Assembly: GCA_947259235.1 (NCBI GenBank)
Contig: CAMYLL010000027.1
Coordinates: 1-14,617, forward strand
Length of the DNA: 14,617 nucleotides
Origin: an uncultured Pseudodesulfovibrio sp.
Lineage (GTDB): Bacteria; Desulfobacterota; Desulfovibrionia; Desulfovibrionales; Desulfovibrionaceae
Direction of reading: 5' to 3'
Made by a program: the position numbers and the translations under genes. The notes beneath the pieces are model-generated. The model did no database searches. It saw only the letters and a list, made by a program, of their open reading frames with translations, and was not told where the DNA came from. Position 1 is the stretch's first letter. Each line of letters opens with the position of its first letter. Positions 1 through 7,247 of this stretch are shown piece after piece.

Positions 1-512
1 TCATCGCCGCTGGCGATACCTTCCGCGCCGCGGCCATCGAACAGCTTGAAGTCTGGGCCAACCGCATCGGCGCCGGTTTCTTTGCCAAGGCCGAAGGCTC
101 CGACCCGGCCGCAGTGGCCTACGAGGCAATGGACAAGGCCGTGAGCGAAGGCTATGATCTGTTATTGCTCGATACTGCGGGCCGGCTCCATACCAAGGTC
201 AACCTGATGGAGGAGCTGAAAAAGGTGCAACGGGTGCTCGGCAAGAAGCACCCCGGCGCGCCCCACCGCTGCATCCTGGTCATCGACGCGACCACGGGCC
301 AGAACGCCTTGTCGCAGACCAAACTTTTCAATGAGGCCGTCGGGTTGGATGAGATCATCCTGACCAAGCTCGACGGCACGGCCAAAGGTGGCGTCGTGGT
401 GGCCGTGACGCTCCAGAACAAGCTTCCCATCACCTTTGTGGGCCTGGGAGAGAAGATGGAAGACCTTCGCCCGTTCAACGGCAAGGACTTTGCCAAGGCC
501 CTGCTCACCTAA
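1..512 (+). CDS. ftsY: Signal recognition particle receptor FtsY, 3' part (5' end outside the window)
   Basis: This is the C-terminal part of the NG GTPase domain of FtsY, the membrane-associated receptor that docks SRP-ribosome complexes at the Sec translocon. The reading frame is open from base 3 to the TAA at 510-512, about 169 residues. The segment begins with IAGDTFRAAAIEQLEVW, the conserved block just after the P-loop of SRP GTPases. It continues with the G3 motif DTAGRLHTK, a DATTGQNA block and the G4 motif TKLDGTAKGG, and ends with the family-typical GLGEKMEDLRPF. The sister protein Ffh ends differently, with a methionine-rich M domain; here the frame stops soon after the G domain, so FtsY is the right choice. 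The P-loop and any acidic N-terminal domain lie upstream of the window. The S1 gene follows after only 24 bases with no terminator between them, so the two are probably co-transcribed. Confidence 0.95.
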   Translation, partial: IAAGDTFRAAAIEQLEVWANRIGAGFFAKAEGSDPAAVAYEAMDKAVSEGYDLLLLDTAGRLHTKVNLMEELKKVQRVLGKKHPGAPHRCILVIDATTGQNALSQTKLFNEAVGLDEIILTKLDGTAKGGVVVAVTLQNKLPITFVGLGEKMEDLRPFNGKDFAKALLT

Positions 513-536
513 CCATTTTAAAAGACGGTTGAAAAC

Positions 537-2018
537 GTGTCCGAAGAATTCAATGATCGTAATGGCGTGGAAGAGGGCGAGGCAAGCTTCGCCGAACTGT
601 TCGAGCAGTACAGCGAGGGCGGCGGCGACAACCTGAACGTTGGCGACAAGGTGTCCGGCACCGTCATCCAGGTGGGCGAAAATGCCGTTTTCATTGACAC
701 CGGAACCAAGCTGGACGGCATCGTCGAACGCGAAGAACTCCTGGACGAGGAAGGCAACTGCACCGTCAAGGAAGGCGATGTGGTCGAACTTTACGTCGTG
801 GGCAGCGACTCCGGCGGCATCAAGCTGTCGCGCGCCCTGTCCGGCATCGGCGGCATGGCCATGCTCGAAGAGGCCAAGGCGAGCAACCTGCCCGTCGAGG
901 GCAAGGTGGACTCCACCTGCAAGGGCGGCTTCAACATAACCCTGATGCAGCACCGCGCCTTCTGCCCGGTGAGCCAGATCGACATGCGCTTCGTGGAAGA
1001 CGCCGAGGCCTATGTCGGCAAGACCTTCGAATTCATGATCACCAAGCTGGAGCAGCGCGGACGCAACATCGTGGTTTCCCGCCGCGCACTGCTGGAGCGC
1101 GAGGCCGCAGAGGCCACCAGCACCTTCATCAGCGACACCAAGGTGGGTGACGAGATCGAGGGAACCGTCACCCGGCTGGCTCCCTTCGGCGCCTTTGTGG
1201 AGATCATGCCCGGCCTCGACGGCCTGGTCCATATTTCCCAACTCTCATACGCACGCGTCAACACCCCGGAAGAAGCCGTCACCGTGGGGCAGAAGGTCAA
1301 GGCCAAGATCGTCGGCATCGAGCAGACGGACAAACCCGGCCGCCTGAAGATTTCCCTGTCCATGAAGGAGCTGGCCCAGGATCCCTGGGACACCATCTCC
1401 TCCACCTTTGCCGAAGGCGACAAGGTCACCGGCAAGGTCGTGCGCCTGGCCGATTTCGGCGCCTTCGTGGAGATCGCTCCCGGCGTGGACGGCTTGGTCC
1501 ACGTCTCGGAGATGAGCTACACCAAGCGGGTCAACAAGCCCGCAGACTTCGTCTCCGAAGGCCAGCAGGTGGCCGTCAAGATCAAGTCCATAGATCCCCA
1601 AACCCGCCGCATCGGCCTGTCCATGAAGGACGCCGAGGGCGACCCGTGGATGGACGTCGAGAACAAGTACCGTCCCGGCCAGATCGTACAGGGCGTGGTG
1701 GAGAAGCAGGAACAGTTCGGCATCTTCATCCAGCTCGAACCCGGGATCACCGGCCTGCTGCCCAAGTCCGTCATCGCCCGCAGCGAAAAACCGGCAGCTT
1801 TTGAAAAGCTGCACTCCGGCGACACCGTGGAGATCGTCATAGGCGAGGTCAAGGCGGGCGAACGCAAAATATCCCTGACCACCGGTGACGTGCAGGAAGA
1901 CGGCGACTGGAAGCAGTTCGCGCCCAAGAAGCAGGCTTCCGCCAGCGCCCCCGGCGAGTCCGGCGGCATGGGCCTGCTCGGCGCAAAGCTCCAGGAAGCC
2001 CTGGGCAAAAAGAAATAG
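537..2018 (+). CDS. rpsA: Ribosomal protein S1 (five S1 domains)
   Basis: A 493-residue RNA-binding protein made of five S1 (OB-fold) domains at about residues 34-101, 118-187, 201-277, 293-364 and 378-448. Domain 1 follows the SFAELFEQ segment typical of the S1 N-terminus. Domain 2 has KGGFNITL and SRRALLERE, as ribosome-bound S1 does. Domains 3 and 4 are near duplicates, each with FGAFVEI, GLVH(I/V)S and a RLKISLSMK- or RRIGLSMK-type ending. Domain 5 is the most diverged. The family role is to hold mRNA on the 30S subunit during initiation. Escherichia coli S1 has six domains and about 557 residues, so one is missing here, and the last 45 residues are a basic, low-complexity tail. The start is GTG with only a weak Shine-Dalgarno match, which fits autoregulated S1 genes. 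A second full-length S1 elsewhere in the genome is possible; in that case this is an S1-like paralogue. Confidence 0.85.
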   Translation: MSEEFNDRNGVEEGEASFAELFEQYSEGGGDNLNVGDKVSGTVIQVGENAVFIDTGTKLDGIVEREELLDEEGNCTVKEGDVVELYVVGSDSGGIKLSRALSGIGGMAMLEEAKASNLPVEGKVDSTCKGGFNITLMQHRAFCPVSQIDMRFVEDAEAYVGKTFEFMITKLEQRGRNIVVSRRALLEREAAEATSTFISDTKVGDEIEGTVTRLAPFGAFVEIMPGLDGLVHISQLSYARVNTPEEAVTVGQKVKAKIVGIEQTDKPGRLKISLSMKELAQDPWDTISSTFAEGDKVTGKVVRLADFGAFVEIAPGVDGLVHVSEMSYTKRVNKPADFVSEGQQVAVKIKSIDPQTRRIGLSMKDAEGDPWMDVENKYRPGQIVQGVVEKQEQFGIFIQLEPGITGLLPKSVIARSEKPAAFEKLHSGDTVEIVIGEVKAGERKISLTTGDVQEDGDWKQFAPKKQASASAPGESGGMGLLGAKLQEALGKKK

Positions 2019-2039
2019 CGCCCCCTTACGATACTCAGC

Positions 2040-2080
2040 AAAAGGCCCGGCCCGCATAATGCGGACCGGGCCTTTTCTCA
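2040..2080. terminator. Bidirectional intrinsic terminator between convergent S1 and pseudouridine synthase genes
   Basis: Two 17-base arms, 2040-2056 (AAAAGGCCCGGCCCGCA) and 2060-2076 (TGCGGACCGGGCCTTTT), pair with one C-A mismatch around a TAA loop. The A-run on the left arm and T-run on the right arm give a U-tract on both strands. It lies 22 bases after the S1 stop codon and 19 bases beyond the stop of the minus-strand gene, so it can end both transcripts. Confidence 0.92.
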
Positions 2081-2094
2081 TGCAGGGAACATTC

Positions 2095-2943
2095 TCAGAA
2101 CGGAGCGTCCACTTCGGCGGAAAAACCGGGCAGTTCGATGCGCTGGTGGTGCAGGCACAGTCCCGCGTCCCCGGCCTCGCCCCCCTCCGAGTAGATCGGG
2201 TCGCCGACAATGGGATGTCCCAGACTCGCCAGATGCGCCCGAATCTGATGCCGGGCGCCTTTCATGATAAGGCAGCGCACGCGGGTGGTATCCCGCTCGT
2301 GATCATGCGCCAGGGCCGTGACGTCGGTCCAGCGCCGGGCGTCGTCGTCCTCCTCGGCCAGCACCCGGGTCTTTTTCCGGTCGTCGGTGTCCAGCCGGTT
2401 GCGCACGCTGATCAGCCCGTCGAGCCGTCCGTGGACAGTGGCAAGGTAGAACTTCTTGACCTCGCCCGCCTCCTCATGGGCGCGGTAGGTCTGCGCCCCT
2501 GCCTCGTCCAGAGCGACGAGGAGCAGCCCGGAGGTCAGATAATCCAAGCGGTTGAGCAATACGGGAGAGGCATTAGGAAACAATCCGGGGAGAGCGTTCT
2601 CAACGCACGGGTCCGACTTCCCGGCAATGGCCGCGGAGTGGACCCCGGCCGGCTTGAATACGGCCGCCAGGGAGGCTGTTTGTTCAATGATGCGCAGGCC
2701 AAGGTGTTCATGAGGCATGTCTTTGGTCTCCCTGTCATTGTCGGGGTTATGCACTTCGAGAGTCTGTCCGGCCCGGACCTTATAGCCCGGGGTTCGTTTC
2801 CGTCCGTCCACCAGGACGCGTCCTTCGTCGCACAGGCGGCGCCGGATGCGCAGCCCGGTCCCGGGGACCAGCTCGGCCAGCGCCCTGTCCAGACGCGCCC
2901 CGTCAAGGGCGGCGGAAACTCTATATGACCGATGCGTGGGCAT
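2095..2943 (-). CDS. RluA-family RNA pseudouridine synthase
   Basis: A 282-residue enzyme that isomerises uridine to pseudouridine in RNA, probably 23S rRNA or tRNA. An S4 RNA-binding domain covers about residues 16-64 (ARLDRALAEL, GRVLVDGRKR, KVRAGQTLEV). The catalytic domain follows, with the motif NRLDYLTSGLLL whose Asp134 is the expected catalytic aspartate, KKFYLATVHG with the conserved tyrosine, and KGARHQIRAHLASLGHPIVGDPIY near residues 229-251. The motif is usually HRLDxxTSG in RluA, RluC and RluD; here Asn replaces His and Tyr-Leu replaces the usual pair, so the target nucleotide cannot be assigned. The chosen ATG has GGAG 13 bases upstream, a long but usable spacing. The gene is convergent with the S1 gene and divergent from the exporter gene. 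Confidence 0.88.
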   Translation of the reverse strand: MPTHRSYRVSAALDGARLDRALAELVPGTGLRIRRRLCDEGRVLVDGRKRTPGYKVRAGQTLEVHNPDNDRETKDMPHEHLGLRIIEQTASLAAVFKPAGVHSAAIAGKSDPCVENALPGLFPNASPVLLNRLDYLTSGLLLVALDEAGAQTYRAHEEAGEVKKFYLATVHGRLDGLISVRNRLDTDDRKKTRVLAEEDDDARRWTDVTALAHDHERDTTRVRCLIMKGARHQIRAHLASLGHPIVGDPIYSEGGEAGDAGLCLHHQRIELPGFSAEVDAPF

Positions 2944-3026
2944 GCCTGCACACTAACTCCACAAGCGATTGACGCGCAAGGATTTATCTCCCCTTTGACG
3001 CAGGAAGAGAAAACCCATAAACCTGT

Positions 3027-3041
3027 CAGGCAAAGTGCCTG
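3027..3041 (+). promoter_or_regulatory. Inverted repeat in the leader of the EamA exporter gene
   Basis: CAGGCA (3027-3032) and TGCCTG (3036-3041) form a perfect 6-bp inverted repeat around AAG. Overlapping it, CCTGTCA occurs as a direct repeat at 3022-3028 and 3038-3044. There is no T-run after it, so it is not a standard terminator. It could be an operator or a leader RNA hairpin ahead of the short ORF at 3068. The role is inferred from position only. Confidence 0.4.
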
Positions 3042-3067
3042 TCATCCCATGCCCACAAGGAGCCCCC

Positions 3068-3115
3068 ATGCGAGCCCATTCCCTGCTCACTTCAGCCAAG
3101 GCGGATAACAACTGA
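3068..3115 (+). CDS. Possible 15-residue leader peptide ORF coupled to the exporter gene
   Basis: ATG at 3068 follows a strong Shine-Dalgarno sequence, AAGGAG at 3057-3062, with a 5-base spacer. It encodes MRAHSLLTSAKADNN and stops at TGA 3113-3115. The stop overlaps the ATG of the exporter as TGATG, the classic geometry for translational coupling by terminating ribosomes. This site is better placed than anything directly in front of the exporter start, where only AAGG and GGCGG about 10 to 13 bases away are seen. The peptide has no run of one amino acid, so a classical attenuation peptide is not supported. It is too short for protein-level evidence, and the call rests on the ribosome-binding site and the overlap. 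Confidence 0.5.
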   Translation: MRAHSLLTSAKADNN

Positions 3116-4005
3116 TGGATATTCGTGGCTTTCTCTACGTTCTCGCCGCGGCCTTCATGTGGGGAGTCATCGGCATTTTCGCCAAGGAGGTGCTGGCAGA
3201 GGGTATATCGGCCCTTGAGATCGCCTTCTGGCGAGCCGCTTTGGCATGGTGCATGTTCTTGATCCACGCGGTGCTCAAGAGGCAGACACGCGTCAGCCGT
3301 TCGGACCTGCCCGCCCTGTTCGGCTTCGGCTTCATCTGCGTCACCCTTTTCTACGGCGCCTATCAGCTGGCCATCCGCGACGTGGGCATGGCCATGGCCG
3401 CCGTACTCCTGTACACCGCTCCCGCCTGGGTGGCCCTGCTGTCCTGGCTGGTGCTCAAGGAAGAAATGACCCCCGTCAAGACCGCCTGCGTGGCCATGAC
3501 CATCATCGGCGTGGGCTGCATCAGCCTCGGCCCGAAGCTGATGAGCGGGGAATCCCTGAACCTGAGCCTCTTCGGCCTGGGGGCTGGGCTGGTCTCAGGG
3601 TTCACCTACGCCCTGTATTACTTCTTCGGGAAAAAGTACCTCCACCGCTACCATACGCCGACCATTTTCCTGTACGCCCTGCCCTTTGGGGCAGCGCTGC
3701 TCCTGCCTTTCGTGGAGTTTCACCACAAATCGGCTTATGCGTGGGTCATGCTCACGGCCATGGCGGCCATTACATCATATGGAGCATTCTCAACCTACTA
3801 CGCAGGACTCAAGCGGCTGGAGGCGACGCGTGCCTCGGTCATCGCCACGTTTGAACCGGTGGTGGCGGCGATCTTCGCCTATCTTATCTATGACGAAAAA
3901 TTTACTTTACTGGGCTACCTGGGCAGCGGCCTGATCATCGGAGCAGTGCTCCTGGTGGTCCTCTCCGGGGCCAGGACCAACCGTTTCGCCGGGGACGAGG
4001 AATAG
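3115..4005 (+). CDS. EamA-domain (drug/metabolite superfamily) transporter
   Basis: A 296-residue inner-membrane protein with about ten hydrophobic segments arranged as two repeats of five, the standard architecture of DMT exporters. The first repeat starts with LYVLAAAFMWGVIGIFAKE and includes FWRAALAWCMF and LLYTAPAWVALLSWLVLKEE. The second starts near FGLGAGLVSGFTYALYYFFGKK and ends with RASVIATFEPVVAAIFAYLIYDEKFT and a last helix, LGSGLIIGAVLLVVLSGA. The alanine-proline and glutamate-rich helix ends are typical of EamA repeats. Members export amino acids, metabolites or drugs; the substrate cannot be read here. The start overlaps the stop of a short upstream ORF. The helicase gene begins 86 bases downstream with no visible terminator, so read-through into addA is possible. 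Confidence 0.9.
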   Translation: MDIRGFLYVLAAAFMWGVIGIFAKEVLAEGISALEIAFWRAALAWCMFLIHAVLKRQTRVSRSDLPALFGFGFICVTLFYGAYQLAIRDVGMAMAAVLLYTAPAWVALLSWLVLKEEMTPVKTACVAMTIIGVGCISLGPKLMSGESLNLSLFGLGAGLVSGFTYALYYFFGKKYLHRYHTPTIFLYALPFGAALLLPFVEFHHKSAYAWVMLTAMAAITSYGAFSTYYAGLKRLEATRASVIATFEPVVAAIFAYLIYDEKFTLLGYLGSGLIIGAVLLVVLSGARTNRFAGDEE

Positions 4006-4091
4006 CTAAAGCCCCACGCACAAACGCATGACCGCCCAGACGCACCGAACATATGCGAGCCGTCCGCGCCCGCGCAGGAGACAAGAGAACC

Positions 4092-7000
4092 ATGTCTGAA
4101 CTGAAACAGGTCAAGGCGTCCGCCGGATCGGGCAAGACGTACCAGCTCACGCGCCGCTTCCTGACCCTGCTCGACAGGGCGGACGAGGATGCACGCCCCT
4201 TTGCCTGTGCGGGCAAGCCCCACCGGGGCTACGCCTGGCCGGAGATCATGGCGGTCACCTTCACCAACAAGGCCGCCACCGAAATGAAGGAACGGGTGGT
4301 CAAGGGGCTCAAACTCGGCGCGCTGTGCATCGACAACGCCGGGCAAAAGGCCGAATGCTCACCCCAGGCCGCTTCCCGGGCCATCGACTCCATCCTGCGC
4401 CGCTACCACCGGCTGAACATCAGGACCATCGACTCCCTCCTCGCCCTGCTCCTTCGCCTTTTCGCCCTCGAATTCGGCATCAGGCCGGATTTCCAGATAG
4501 TCTTTAGCGAGAAGGAACTGCTCGACGCCGTTTACGACCACTTCACCAGCCTGTGCGACACCGACTGCCCCGAACGGGACATGCTGGCCGCCGCCATGGC
4601 CACCATGGTCCAGGCCGAGGGCCGCAAGGGCTTCTGGATGCAGGACGGCGTGCGTGAGCGGCTGGGCAAGCTCGCCGTCTTTCTGCGCGCCCAGACCGGC
4701 CCCATCGAGACGGACCAGGAGGCGATCAAAGCCTTGCTCGCGGGGGCCTTTGCCGAGTTTCAAGCGGCTGTGACGGCCATGGACGGGTTCATCTCCGAAG
4801 CGAGCCTGCCCATCACCAAATACTTCGGCGACTTCCTCGTCAACTGCTCGGCACTCACCCTCTTCGACCCGCCGCCGGACTCCAAGACCATCGAGAAACC
4901 CACTCTTGCCGACTGCGTCCTGAAAAAAGGCAAGGGGTTGGTGGATGACCGGGCCGAGTCCTTTTATTTCCACCTCCAGGCGGCATGGACGGCCTACGGC
5001 GCGGACCACGCGGTGCTGTCGGGGGCCTATTTTCTGGCCCCGGCCATCGGCATTGCCCAGCGGCTGCTCAACGGCCTCGCCGTCCTGCAAAAGCAGCGCG
5101 GGCTGGTCCTCGGCTCCGCCCTGCCCGGGTTCGTCAACGAGCTGCTCCAGGCGGGCGAAGCCGTTTCCGAGGCGTATTGCCGCATGGGATGCAGGCTCCA
5201 CCATCTGCTGGTGGACGAATTTCAGGATACCAGCCGTGAGCAGTGGCAGGCCGTCACGCCGCTGGCCCAGGAGTGCCTGGCCAAGGGCGGCTCCCTGTTC
5301 TACGTGGGCGACGTCAAGCAGGCCATCTACGGCTGGCGCGGGGGAGACAGCGCCCTGTTCGAGGAGGTCATGACCCAGCCGGACATCGCCTCTCTGGCCC
5401 TTGAAGCTGACAGCGACACCCTGCCCGACAACTGGCGCAGCCACAAAAAGGTCGTCGAGTTCAATAACGCCTTCTTCGGCAACTTCGAAGACGCGGACCT
5501 TGCACAGGACCTGGCGGACGCCATCTTCTCGGACGCGCCCGAGGACTTTCGCACGGACTTTGCCGCAGACCTGACGCGCACCTTTGACGGATGCGCGCAG
5601 TCCGTGCCCGACCATAACGCGGACACGGGCGGATACGTCCGCATGCAGCGGCTGGAGGGCGGCAAAACCGACGAGGTCGAGGAACAGACCATGGACGCCC
5701 TCGATGCGCTGCTGGACGAGCTGACTCCCCGCCGCCGATTCAGCGATATCGCGGTCCTGGTGCGCTCCCACGAGCATGCCTCCCTGGTCTGCGACCTGCT
5801 TGTGGCCAAGTCCATCCCCGTGATCACCGAGAACAGCCTCCAGCTGGACCGCCACCCGGTGGTGCGCCAACTCGCGGCCCTCCTCGCCTTCCTCGACTTT
5901 CCCCGTGACGATGTCGCCTTCCTGACCTTCGCCTCCGGCCGCGAACTGTTCCTGGCCGAGACCGGCATCACCGAGGCGGAGTTCAACGACTGGCTCGTGC
6001 GCCCCAGAAAGCGCCCCCTGGGCGTCCAGTTCCGCGAGGATTTCCCCGACCACTGGCAGCGGTTCATCGAACCCTTTTACAACCAGTCCGGGCTGATGAC
6101 CCCCTATGACCTGACCAGCGAGGCCATCCGCGTCTTCCGCGTCCTTGCGCGCCATCCGGAGTCCGAGCTCTACGTGCGCCGCTTTCTTGAGGTCGTCCAC
6201 CTGGCCGAGGAGCACGGCTACGGCTCCCTGTCCGCCTTCCTCGAATACTGGAGCGACAAATCCGCCGAGGAAAAAGTCCCCCTGCCGGAGAACATCGACG
6301 CCGTGCGCATCATGACCATCCACAAGTCCAAAGGGCTTGAGTTTCCCGTGGTCATCGTCCCCTTCCACAACTGGAAGGCGATGAAGGACAAGGAGTTCGA
6401 AATACGCCGCTACAAGGGCGCGCGCCTGCTGACGCCGCTCAGGAAGGGCCTGGGCAAGCCGTACCACGCCAGCCTCGGCCGCACCGTGCGAGAACAGCTC
6501 AACCTGCTCTATGTGGCCTGGACCCGCGCCCGGGAAGAGCTTTACGGCTTCTTCACCGAAAAACCGTCCGGCACCCCCGCCCTGGCCGCCATGAACACCT
6601 TTCTCAATCTCGGGGACGGCACTGTCTTCGAGCATGGACAGCCGCCCGCTGATGGACTGCCTTCCGTCGCCGCGTCGCGCCCGGAACCGTCGGCCCCCGG
6701 CCCGAACACGGACGATCCGAGGCTGATGGCCTGGCTGCCCCGTCTGCGCGTCTATCGCCACAACCTCGATGAATACTTCTACAACGAACGGATGCGCGGC
6801 GAAGTGGCCCACCGGGTCATGGAGCGGGTTCGCGTCACCGGCGACGCCGGGGCGGACGCGGACCGTGCCGTGCGCCTTGCCCTGCGCGAATTCCCGGCCC
6901 TGGGCAGCCTGCCTGACGACGAACTGGAACGGCTGGAGGCGGACCTCCGCGACATGACGGCCTGGGCCCTCGGCAACGACTCCCTGCGCCTCTGGCTGGC

Positions 7001-7247
7001 CCGGGGCCACCGCGAGCCCGAGGTGATGGACACCGACGGCAGCTTCAAGCGGCTGGACCTGCTCTGCCCCGGCGAGCCAACCGTGGTGGCAGACTTCAAG
7101 ACCGGACAGCCCTCACCCAAAAACAGGGAACAGGTACTCGATTACATGCGAATCCTCGAAGACATGCCCGACGTCACCGGTCCGGTGGAGGGATATCTCG
7201 TCTACCTCGACCTCCGGGAAATCCACCGCGTGGAAAGGGAGGCCTAG
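4092..7247 (+). CDS. addA: AddA-like UvrD/Rep helicase with C-terminal RecB-type nuclease
   Basis: A 1051-residue superfamily 1 helicase-nuclease that unwinds and trims double-strand DNA ends for RecA loading. Helicase motifs in order: Walker A ASAGSGKT at residues 9-16, motif Ia AVTFTNKAATEMKERV, motif II DEFQDTS from Asp375, motif III YVGDVKQAIYGWRGGD from residue 404, motif IV DNWRSHKKV, motif V TIHKSKGLEFPVVIVPF from residue 742, motif VI LLYVAWTRAREELY from residue 805. The C-terminal PD-(D/E)XK nuclease shows His907, Asp989 and DFKTG with Asp1001 and Lys1003, then QVLDYM. I prefer ATG 4092 to the in-frame ATG 4053: it has AGGAG 11 bases upstream and puts Walker A close to the N-terminus, as in relatives. 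The TAG stop is directly followed by the ATG of the addB-like gene, indicating one operon and coupled translation. RecB would fit the domain order too, but the AddB-like partner and lack of recC and recD favour AddA. Confidence 0.9.
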   Translation: MSELKQVKASAGSGKTYQLTRRFLTLLDRADEDARPFACAGKPHRGYAWPEIMAVTFTNKAATEMKERVVKGLKLGALCIDNAGQKAECSPQAASRAIDSILRRYHRLNIRTIDSLLALLLRLFALEFGIRPDFQIVFSEKELLDAVYDHFTSLCDTDCPERDMLAAAMATMVQAEGRKGFWMQDGVRERLGKLAVFLRAQTGPIETDQEAIKALLAGAFAEFQAAVTAMDGFISEASLPITKYFGDFLVNCSALTLFDPPPDSKTIEKPTLADCVLKKGKGLVDDRAESFYFHLQAAWTAYGADHAVLSGAYFLAPAIGIAQRLLNGLAVLQKQRGLVLGSALPGFVNELLQAGEAVSEAYCRMGCRLHHLLVDEFQDTSREQWQAVTPLAQECLAKGGSLFYVGDVKQAIYGWRGGDSALFEEVMTQPDIASLALEADSDTLPDNWRSHKKVVEFNNAFFGNFEDADLAQDLADAIFSDAPEDFRTDFAADLTRTFDGCAQSVPDHNADTGGYVRMQRLEGGKTDEVEEQTMDALDALLDELTPRRRFSDIAVLVRSHEHASLVCDLLVAKSIPVITENSLQLDRHPVVRQLAALLAFLDFPRDDVAFLTFASGRELFLAETGITEAEFNDWLVRPRKRPLGVQFREDFPDHWQRFIEPFYNQSGLMTPYDLTSEAIRVFRVLARHPESELYVRRFLEVVHLAEEHGYGSLSAFLEYWSDKSAEEKVPLPENIDAVRIMTIHKSKGLEFPVVIVPFHNWKAMKDKEFEIRRYKGARLLTPLRKGLGKPYHASLGRTVREQLNLLYVAWTRAREELYGFFTEKPSGTPALAAMNTFLNLGDGTVFEHGQPPADGLPSVAASRPEPSAPGPNTDDPRLMAWLPRLRVYRHNLDEYFYNERMRGEVAHRVMERVRVTGDAGADADRAVRLALREFPALGSLPDDELERLEADLRDMTAWALGNDSLRLWLARGHREPEVMDTDGSFKRLDLLCPGEPTVVADFKTGQPSPKNREQVLDYMRILEDMPDVTGPVEGYLVYLDLREIHRVEREA

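Noticed and set aside
162..1241. Long minus-strand open frame opposite ftsY and the S1 gene
   Set aside because: It is antisense to two well-supported conserved genes and its product is Gly/Ala/His/Leu-rich shadow translation without motifs; high GC makes such frames common.
1885..2928. Plus-strand open frame running from the S1 tail across the pseudouridine synthase gene
   Set aside because: It crosses the strong terminator at 2040-2076 and is antisense to the synthase; no ribosome-binding site or family motif was seen.
2969..3023. TTGACG at 2969-2974 and 2995-3000 as -35 boxes for the exporter
   Set aside because: No good -10 hexamer lies 16 to 18 bases downstream; the best, TAAACC at 3018-3023, matches TATAAT poorly. 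Not reported as a promoter.
4359..7010. Minus-strand open frame of 883 codons opposite the addA-like gene
   Set aside because: It lies entirely over the helicase-nuclease gene, whose motifs are unmistakable. The antisense product has no recognisable domain, and such frames arise from the GC-ending codons of the real gene.
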